Origin: Gonatopus flavifemur
Lineage: Eukaryota > Arthropoda > Insecta > Hymenoptera > Dryinidae
Assembly (NCBI GenBank): GCA_018340375.1
Contig: JAFFJZ010000008.1
Span: forward strand, 992,001-1,056,000
Direction: 5' to 3'
Length of the DNA stretch: 64,000 nucleotides
The notes under the pieces are model-generated. The model did not search any database. It had not been told where the DNA came from and saw only the letters and a program-made list of their open reading frames with translations. A program made the translations under genes and the position numbers. This document shows positions 56,180-64,000 of this stretch, in pieces (positions within the stretch are counted from its first letter, which is position 1; every line of letters starts with the position of its first letter).

Positions 56180-57253
56180 AAAGGGTCTAAGGGGTTAAAC
56201 ATGTTAAAATTGCCCCCGCGTGTATCGGGTTCAAATTCACACCACGGATAACTATGGGTATAAAATACAACTATCCCAAAGGAGAACTTCGAAATCCATG
56301 TTGCAAGGGTATTACAGAGGGGCAGGTTTCAATAAGGAGAATTAATTTTCTTAAAAACGGCCGATGCGATTTTGATAAAAAAATTATGTTATACTTTCTA
56401 ATAAGACCACTCAGAAGTAAAAAAAATTGAGCTATCATTTCTCAATTCGAAGTTATAGCAATTTGAAATTTGTGGCTTTCAGCCAATCAGAATTCCGCAA
56501 CCTTAAATGATTTCAGCTCCGAAACAAAGACCGACAGGATAGTTCAATTCTTTTCCAGAGATCCGTCGTTTTTAAATTTAGTTAATGGTATTGAACTGAA
56601 GTTTGTAACACACCGTGCTGTTGAATTATTTGGCTTTAAAAAAGAGTCTGAAAATTCTCATGTCCCAGAAACTAAGCCTGAGGAAAAAATTTTCAATACG
56701 GGAAATTTTAACATTTCAGCTGCAGGATACGTCTGTGCGATCCGGTCCGCGAATTCTAGGACACCCTGCATGATAAGTGCAATCAATGATCACCTGCGTA
56801 CCGCGTTCCATGCCAGACTTTATTTTTTTGAGTTATGAAGTACCTTCAGAAAAATCTGAATAAAATGTATGTCGAAGGAGATAGCTTGAGGATTATTTAA
56901 AAAAATAATTGGTAGGTGTATAATCACAACAGGGCCCCAAAAAAATTCTCTGGAAATTAACAATCATTTTTTCCGCGCGTATTTCTCATCCGAATTCCTT
57001 CTATTTTTTTACTCAGGTTGGTCTTATTGGAAGTTGTAACATGTAATGTTCTTCTTTATCAATCGCATCGGCCGTTCTTAAGAAAATTAATTTTTTTTAT
57101 TGAACTTTCCCCCTCTATAATACCCTTGCAACGTTGGATTTCGAAATTATCCTTTGGAGTAGTCGCATGTTATACCCATAGGTATCTATGGTGTGAATTT
57201 GAACTCGATACATGCGAGGGCAATTTTAACATGCTTAACCCCCTAGACCCTTT
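56180..57253. mobile_element. 1.07-kb element with about 240-bp terminal inverted repeats
   Basis: 56180-56425 and 57010-57253 are reverse complements with modest divergence. Examples are gttaaaattgcccccgcgtg with cgcgag- or catgcgag-ggcaattttaac, ccaaaggagaacttcgaaat with its partner, and aacggccgatgcgatt with aatcgcatcggccgttctta. The outer ends are aaagggtctaaggggttaa. The centre holds a 122-codon frame (56470-56838). The long TIRs recall foldback or Mutator-like elements, but no target duplication was found. Confidence 0.8.
56470..56838 (+). CDS. Unassigned frame inside the long-TIR element
   Basis: An ATG-led frame of 122 codons between the long inverted repeats. The product (fragments: DFSSETKTDRIVQFFSRD; LFGFKKESENSHVPETKPEE) is charged in the middle, with no transmembrane run and no motif I recognise. 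It could be the relic of an element-encoded protein or a chance frame. Position within the TIRs is the only support. Confidence 0.25.
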   Translation: MWLSANQNSATLNDFSSETKTDRIVQFFSRDPSFLNLVNGIELKFVTHRAVELFGFKKESENSHVPETKPEEKIFNTGNFNISAAGYVCAIRSANSRTPCMISAINDHLRTAFHARLYFFEL

Positions 57254-58262
57254 TGAGAACAGATAATTAAGTTTCTTAACTTTTCGGAGACTTCTGGTAT
57301 ATTCTTTCGATCAGAAACGAGTTTTCAAGGTGATAATGTCGTGAGAGTATCTTTATTTCTTTCACACTTGTATTGAAATTAGGAGGAATTTGGAGGATGG
57401 AGAATTATCTGGGGCTTTCAATCACCACGTATTCTGTAGAGAGTTAATTATAGACGAATAGATTTTCAATAAATATGCATTTGTGGAAAACATCAAAAAG
57501 GTATCCCATCAAATGCATGATCAAGATATTCTTTCAAGATATAAAAAAATCTCCTCAAAGATATTTTCCAATTATGTCTTGAAGATGTCTCAAAGAAGTC
57601 AATAACATATTTTACCGAAAGTATTTTCAAAAAATTCCTCGAAGATGCGTAAAAGACATCATTAGGATACCTTTTACACGAGTAGAAGACATCTGCAAGA
57701 CGTTTCAACCCAGGGCAGCAACCTAAGAATTTGTTTCCTAATGATCATCCCCTGATATGCACAAATTTCCCTCAAAATAGGGAAGATATTGAGAAAAAAA
57801 CCAAATAATTCAGTAATGTGAGAATACGACTTATTCGAAAACAATACGAGTTTTTCAAGTCAAGACGATTGAGTTAACATTGTAGATCTGTCAATTTGGT
57901 AATTTTTTTTAATAGATTCTCAATATGAATTTTGAGTATCCCGTTTCTCACCGTGTATTTAGTTATAACCCATCAACATCCACAGGACGAAATTATGGCG
58001 TAAAGAATCATTGCTCCTCGTGTTTTTAAGGGTGCTCTTTCTAATGGTAATGGTTCAAAGTCCCCCCCCCCCCCTGAACAAGTAGAACCATGACAAAACC
58101 GGAAATAAACGAAAAAACTTAATTTTTCGAGTGAACTTCTTTTTATTTGAAGATTTTCCGTGCCGGTTATATCTTTTAATATGTGTAAAACCTATTTAGA
58201 TCTTGTCCTCTAAGACGTAAAAATCTCGTCCTGCCGCCGTTAATGGGTCAATAAATTTTTCA
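57254..58262. other. AT-rich DNA with poly-C tract
   Basis: 57490-57710 is rich in gaagat/atctt words like 76-230. A run of 13 C occurs at 58062-58074. Otherwise nothing. Confidence 0.4.
58062..58074. repeat. Homopolymer run of 13 C
   Basis: The longest G/C homopolymer in the window, in AT-rich surroundings. Length is uncertain because such runs are prone to sequencing error. Confidence 0.85.
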
Positions 58263-58523
58263 CACTGAGAAAAATTATCTATTATAAATTACTAAACTCG
58301 CTAGTATATTGAGGGTATACTTGTATTTTATGTTAAGGTTATATACCAAACGTTCTCTTCAAAAGTACCAGACTTTCTATTAAAACATGTTATTATTCTA
58401 CCATTCACTGACAGAAAATCTGGTCCTTTTGGAGAGAATGTTTGGTATATAACTTCAAAATGCAAATATATCCTCAATATACTAGCGAGTCTAGTAATTC
58501 ATAATAGATCATTTTTCTCCGTG
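58263..58523. mobile_element. 261-bp foldback MITE
   Basis: Ends cactgagaaaaattatctat and (complement of the right end) cacggagaaaaatgatctat. The arms pair through actcgctagtatattgagg and ttatataccaaacgttctct nearly to the centre (about 58395). Flanked by CA on both sides. Non-coding. Confidence 0.85.
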
Positions 58524-60084
58524 CACCAATATACAATGATGGGGCAGGTTTATACGTGGATGCAATGTTTCTCTATGTAGTTTTGTATCATGCCTGCCGA
58601 GCCTATTCCATTAGAATCAAATGTACGCACTTATCCTCACACAGGTAATCGGGTACACCCAGACAGCATAAAAACTTGAGAGTTTACGGTCGAAAAAAAT
58701 ATTTACTATTGAAGTAAAATATAGAACAATTCATATGTAAAAATAGATTAGATACAGCATTCACGAAGTTGATCTAAATCCATTTATATTCCTCCGTTTT
58801 TATGATAAAAAAAATATTTTATCTATCGAAAATTCTTTAGCCTCCTTGTTCACGTATTCTCCTGCTCGAATATAGTTTTTAACGTGGAGGGCTTGGTTGT
58901 GTTATACAAAAGTACTGTGGAAAGGTTGCGGTTTGGAAAATGGCCGCTGCCGCAAGCTGATAAGGAGGACTTTCTTGAGCGCTGTCCAAAGAGCAAGTCT
59001 CCCCCGACAAATGGCCCGTCACGATTCTCGTAAATCAAGACTCACAACGAGAGGGCCACCACGGAAGCCCACTTACTACCACCACCATCACCTCCATCAC
59101 CTACAAGTGAAGACTACGAATTCTCTTCGGTTTCACTCTGAGAAGAGTTCTATCTGTTCTACACTTTCACTGTGAGTGGAATAATCCGCTTAACTGGCAC
59201 ACACGTACGATCTTATACACATTCATTTCAGTTCATTCGCGTGAAGAAAAATTATATTGGTAAGAGATGGTTTATCATGGTGTTGAATAGAATCCGATGT
59301 AATGGACAGTTTGTCGTGAGAGGACACAAGCGCACAAAGAGGAAATTCACAGTAAGACCCCGTAACAAGAAAGTAAAAGCTCCCAAGGGGCAGAGGTTTC
59401 CGCGAATCAGGGTTCCCTCACTACTTCTATATTGCCAATCCTTCTCGCTATTTCTGTTTTTCTCTCGCATCTTCGGCGACGACCCACCTAGCATGTATGT
59501 ACGATGGGGCCCACCCCGGCCCAGCATGGGCCCCATCCTGCCAATACAGGCCCAAAACTGGGCCAGGGTGGGCCAGAGTTCATACACGCTGGGGCCCGCA
59601 TCAAGAAACTTCACTTGAGCCGTTCGAGCTGGGATCACCTGTCATTTGTTTCAACGCTCATGCACTCATGCTTATTTATGTCCGCTTATTCACAAAATAA
59701 GAGTGAAAGAAAAAATCAATCCCAAATTAGGTCATTGTAGTGCGGTCGAGGAGACTGAAAGTTCTCAGTTACTTCCAAAAGCCGACTGCGTTACTCCCAA
59801 TGAATATACTATTTCTCCGGATGAACACTGCCTTTACTAATACCAGTTCCATCCTATTACAGTGGAGAAAAATTTTCAACAAGATTCAGAATCTCTCACA
59901 ATCCCTACGGCTTTTGATTTTCTATATGAAGATCTTTAAATAAATCTGTTCCAATTTTCTAAAATCCTCTTAAAGGTAACTTGAACTTGTTGTTAAATAT
60001 TTATACAATATTTATTTCATTACGGATGGAAAAAAAAGACGATCATTGAATATCACTGAGATTTTGTTTCAAAATTACTTCCAA
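58524..60084. other. Unique, GC-richer at 58880-59640
   Basis: Overlapping frames occur on both strands (59172-59618 forward, 59252-59638 reverse). A ccaccaccatcacc run near 59080 gives a histidine stretch in one frame. At 59505-59600, ggccca and tgggcc words alternate into a GC-rich, self-complementary repeat. No splice pair or domain supports a gene; it could be a host leader or enhancer region. Confidence 0.35.
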
Positions 60085-60089
60085 AACTC

Positions 60090-60380
60090 TCAGATTCAAA
60101 TGGGAATTCCTCATTAAATCCCATTTAAAATTCATCTGTATGTTCCATATGTGGAAGTTCCTATTGCCGCTTATTCCCTACAGTTCCTTCATCAAAACCG
60201 ATAAAACCCCTCACATTTCCATCGGACTATCACCAATTGTATCCTATTACTATAATATTTCCCATTCAGCCTTATTCATTTTGAATGGGCACCGGAGTAG
60301 TTCTTATGGGTCTTATTCAAACCCATTCAATTTAAATCGGTTCTCATCGGGTTTTAAAGGATGTTCTAAGCAGGGATGTG
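60090..60380 (-). repeat. Dispersed repeat, copy B (mate of 9779-10010)
   Basis: Reverse-complement match to 9779-10010. It extends slightly further at the left, with atatgtggaagttcctattg matching the caataggaac phrase and beyond. Ends approximate. Confidence 0.6.
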
Positions 60381-60668
60381 AGCGCTCTTGTCGGTGAGCG
60401 GTTCAGCGACTCGACGAATATCGGTTATACTGGTAACACTGGTGATGCGGACATAGTTCAATCGAACTGAGGTTTGACGTACTTCATTTTGATGGGAATC
60501 GGAACGTTTTTGAGTGGGGTGAGGCCAGAAAAATTCGAAAATCTCAAAAATAAGGACCACCTTACTGTATATTCCCCTCACCAAAATTGGTATTTCAGGA
60601 CGTGGAAATTGGAACGGATAAAGCGTGAAAAGATTCCAATTCCCTCTTGAACGCTGCTTGGATAATTG

Positions 60669-60798
60669 ATAGTGATGGGTTATCGATATTTTATATAATA
60701 TTTGTATCAAGTTCCCGTCGATATTTTATAAAATTCAATATAAACTTCACAAAATTTCTATAAAAAATATTGATATTCCCACATGTGGCCCATCCCTA
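60669..60798. mobile_element. 130-bp MITE with TAG.GATGGG ends
   Basis: Left tagtgatgggttatcgatat and, as complement of the right end, tagggatgggccacatgtgg share the terminus, and both lead into a gatattttataa palindromic core. The terminus resembles hAT MITEs, but the flanking octamers do not match. Confidence 0.5.
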
Positions 60799-61300
60799 TT
60801 GTTCAGTTGCATTCCCAAGCTGCTCTATACGCTTCATCTTCGTCAAGGCCACACAGCGCTATATATTATACATAGATAATTATCAAAGTCGGACATCGAT
60901 GTTGGTTGATTGTTATGGTTGATAAGGATTCAACTCTCCTCTGGATTTGATTCCGAAGATTTTCAGGATGTATAGAGCCCAGCGAATGAAATCCCGCTGA
61001 CCAGCCCATGATCTTGTTCTCAGCGTCAGACTTGATAAAATTGTTGCAGATTCATTATAGCTCGTTCGTTGTTGCACCAGACAGATAAATACGAAAAATT
61101 TAGACCGATCAAGATTAACTATCTCGTTTATATTTTCACGAGCGTGTCTTCGATCCCAGTATCTAACCAGCGTCTCTGTGGTTTCGGCCCCGACCGTGTA
61201 CCCATGCCAATATAAACGGGATTTTTCCCCTTCTGCAAATTTCTTCTCTTATCATTCTTACCTCTCCTCTCACTCTGTTCCCTATATTCATATAATCTAT

Positions 61301-61324
61301 TATATATATATATATATATATATG
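61301..61324. repeat. (TA)n microsatellite
   Basis: About 12 TA units within otherwise unassigned DNA. Confidence 0.85.
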
Positions 61325-61441
61325 TTACATACTTTATTCCAAAATCCTTAATTTTTACATGAATCCTCTTTATGATACACTGTGAGAAAGAATTAGGTTC
61401 CAAATACTCTCATTAATTACAAATTAGATTTTCTGTTGATA

Positions 61442-61725
61442 CACTGAGAAAAAAGATTTAATTGATTTATGCCCAACCAAAATTTTTTTGTTGGCATGAT
61501 GAAAAATTTAATGGGTTTAACTAAAATGTGGTTATGACGACCAAAAAAATCCTACCAAATCATTTTTAGTTTAGGGAAGCAAACATGATTTGGTAAGATG
61601 ATTTGTTTAGCACAGCTAAATTTTGGTGATACCGACCAAATTTTTAGTTATGCCAACAAAAAATTTTAGTTCGCCATATAATGACAAAATGTTTTAGTAG
61701 GTACAACAAAACAGTTTTCCCAGTG
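61442..61725. mobile_element. 284-bp MITE with TA flanks
   Basis: TA on both sides; ends cactgagaaaaaaga and gttttcccagtg. The interior repeats ccaaaatttt-, ggtgataccgaccaaa- and tgccaacaaaaaatttt-like words in both orientations. Non-coding; one of the clearest members of the shared-terminus group. A further cactgtgagaaag start at 61379 may be a fragment. Confidence 0.8.
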
Positions 61726-64000
61726 TATATTCTAAATTTCGTTTCGCAAAACGATTCAAACTCTGAAGATATGTATTGAAGGAGTTACGATCACAATATC
61801 CCTTCAGTAAATATTTCCCTAGCACGAGTTGCAGTTCAGAAACAACTTATGGTTTTTATTACACAGTAGACAACTTCTTGTATTTTTAAAACACCATGTT
61901 TCAAACTCACACGCAAAACTTTGTATTAAGTAGTGATGAAAGGAATGTTTGTGAAATCGTCACGGAAATGTGAAGTTTCCGTCAAAAATTTATCAATTTG
62001 ATGACTTTGTCGACAAATTTTGGGTGAGCCATTTTGTGGACAAAATTTTTAACTGTGTACACAATCTCGTTTACGTTACAAATGATCTAGATTTTACTGA
62101 AATGATTGAACACAGAAGAAAAGTTGGCTGCTATCGAATCTCGAGATCCAATTTATAGAGTTACCAGTTCCAATGCAGGTATACGTTCGAAATATGAGAA
62201 GCGTGCGGCGAGGGACACTGGGGTACATCGTTACGTGAAAAATTGGTCCGGGAAATATTTAAAATATATGAATTAAGCCTCTTCCCCCCCACTTATACCT
62301 GGACTATCATTCATTATTTCATTTTCTCTTCTCTACTCTTTTGCATCTGGCACGGCCCGCTCCAGCTTCGATATAATGTTCCTTCTTTACACACCTTCGA
62401 CCCCTTCTTTTCCTACTCAAATCCCTTTTTGTGCTATCCATACACCCAACACTTCGTGTTTCTCCCTCTTTCTTCCATGTAAAATTATGTTAATGGATTA
62501 TCCTCAAGGGCTGGTATACCGATTTTCAGGTAGCCGAGAGGGACACCCTTACCCCTTTCCATCGGATCTTTTTTTACCTTTCTTTTCAATCTTTTTCCTC
62601 GCGGAAGTAGGTCGATATGTTGCATACATTTATACACGCGTGGTTAGATATGTGTATGTGTAGGGATATAACGTGGAAAGGACGACAGATGGGGTTAAAA
62701 AATCGTGAAGAGGATTAGGGATGCACCGAACTACAGCTATCGATCCACGTATATGAGAGAGAAACCGCCGGCTTCTGGATTTTCATTTCGGTTGAACCCA
62801 AAGAACGTTTCTTCTACTCTCTCTTCTTCATTTTCTTTTCCTTTCTTTTAGCTCACGTCGTTTTGCAGCCTTTTTATTCTCACTCTCTTGGGAAAAAGCC
62901 ACGCACTAGAGCTGGTTAAATGAAAGGCTTGTAACGTTTATGAAGGGTCATTATTTCAAATGTTGAAGAAATTTATAAAATTGTGTTAGATAACTTCACG
63001 TATCCGAAGGATTTGATTGATCAACAATTGAATGGATTCGAACAAGAATAAAGAAAATATAATGATTTTCTTGTGAATTCATCGAATTAGATCACGAGAA
63101 AACGTTCTCCCCCCTATTCTACATCACTTGAATCACTCGCAATGCAAATTAATCACTTGTAGTAACTTTTTGATAGCCTCTTTTTCCTTCTTACTGATTC
63201 ATGAATAACAAAAAAAGCAACTGTCGGTTTATCTTCCTTATCCAATACTTCTGTCCGTTCACAATGAAGATCTCGATCAGTTACAAGGATCCTCTCTTGT
63301 ACCTACATACGAGATTTCGGATAATTCACGAACGCGTCCGGCCGGACTCGAGGGTTCTACAGATGCCCGAGATAAGGTATTCAAAGCGTTTCGAGTATTT
63401 AAGGGGGTGTCTTGGTGTGATCTTACCACCTTCTCCTCATCTCTTCCTCGTCTCTTTGTTCCCTCCTCGCATGAAATATGTGCCACTGAGAAATCGTGAT
63501 TCGTATGTGAATTCATATTTGTTTCAAGTATGTTTTAATATCGTGAAATGCTCGTTGATTTTAAATACTCAAATGCACAAAAGAAATACTTTTTATATGA
63601 GATATTTTTCAGAGAAATGAAAAAAAATTGAGTATCACTCGAATATATGAGACAACCTGTCGAGAATTAAAGTATCATTCGATTACAATCGGATTCAACC
63701 TGATGCCGATAAGAAAGAAAGACTGTATGAAAAAAGAAATTGTGTAGGTAGGGTACATTTCAAATCAGATATCGTTACTTTACTGGTATTATTTGAGTTC
63801 TTTGTCATCAATTTCTCGCTCTACGTCCTGTTTGGGTGTCGGTTTTCACGTTTTTTCACCCAAAACCACCCCTGGTTCTATTGTGCTCAAGTTCGACACG
63901 TTTTTTTCTCAAAAGCGCGTAATCCAGCGTATTAGGGGAGCGTTCGAGCACTTCGACCTCATAGTTGTCGTGAAACAGGTTGGTAGAGGTGCAGGTTCAT
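61726..64000. other. Unique DNA; GC-richer at 62290-62880 and 63290-63480
   Basis: No mobile-element ends or RNA genes seen. Pyrimidine-rich blocks (ttctcttctctactc, ctttccttttct) and frames up to 139 codons (63201-63620 forward, with an opposite frame at 63277-63516) show no recognisable domain. Could include host untranslated or regulatory sequence. Confidence 0.35.

Noticed and set aside
59172..59638. 148- and 128-codon frames on opposite strands
   Set aside because: They overlap each other in a GC-rich block where stops are scarce, and part is the ggccca/tgggcc repeat. No domain or splice evidence.

Overview
The window looks like gene-poor eukaryotic DNA, most likely from an insect nuclear genome. 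It is AT-rich, with short random open frames on both strands. It carries microsatellites, an irritans-type mariner remnant, a second mariner family, a hAT element, a Penelope-like retroelement (PLE) and many small inverted-repeat (MITE or foldback) elements. A hymenopteran is a reasonable guess from general look only; nothing recognised in the sequence fixes the order. I could not identify any host protein-coding gene, any canonical tRNA or rRNA gene, or any CRISPR array.

Layout. 1-13.7 kb: mostly unique AT-rich DNA with a few short tandem repeats, one striking 21-bp-stem hairpin (8049-8099) and several MITEs. 13.7-21 kb: a 715-bp near-perfect palindrome, a decayed mariner and a run of MITEs, some nested. 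21-27 kb: GC-richer unique blocks, repeat copies and tRNA-like sequences. 27.8-29.2 kb: a 5'-truncated, inactive PLE whose reverse transcriptase is split just after its YVDD motif by a 210-bp element with an 8-bp target duplication. 30-46 kb: one unassigned 150-codon frame, one exon-like segment and about a dozen MITE or foldback copies. 46.2-47.9 kb: a delimited hAT element (perfect 8-bp target duplication, terminal inverted repeats, hAT dimerisation-domain remnant) that itself holds a TTAA-flanked insertion. 50.4-51.7 kb: two internally deleted mariners facing each other with the same deletion. 53.5-61.7 kb: more TA- and TTAA-flanked MITEs and a 1.07-kb element with about 240-bp terminal inverted repeats. 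The last 2.3 kb is unique.

The identifiable content is a layered record of mobile-element insertions. The most notable theme is that many small elements with unrelated interiors share one terminus (CAC-N-G-N-GAAAA type), usually next to TA. This suggests one Tc1/mariner-type transposase may have moved them all. The blocks between them are GC-richer and non-repetitive and may be host regulatory, untranslated or exon sequence, but I cannot assign genes to them.
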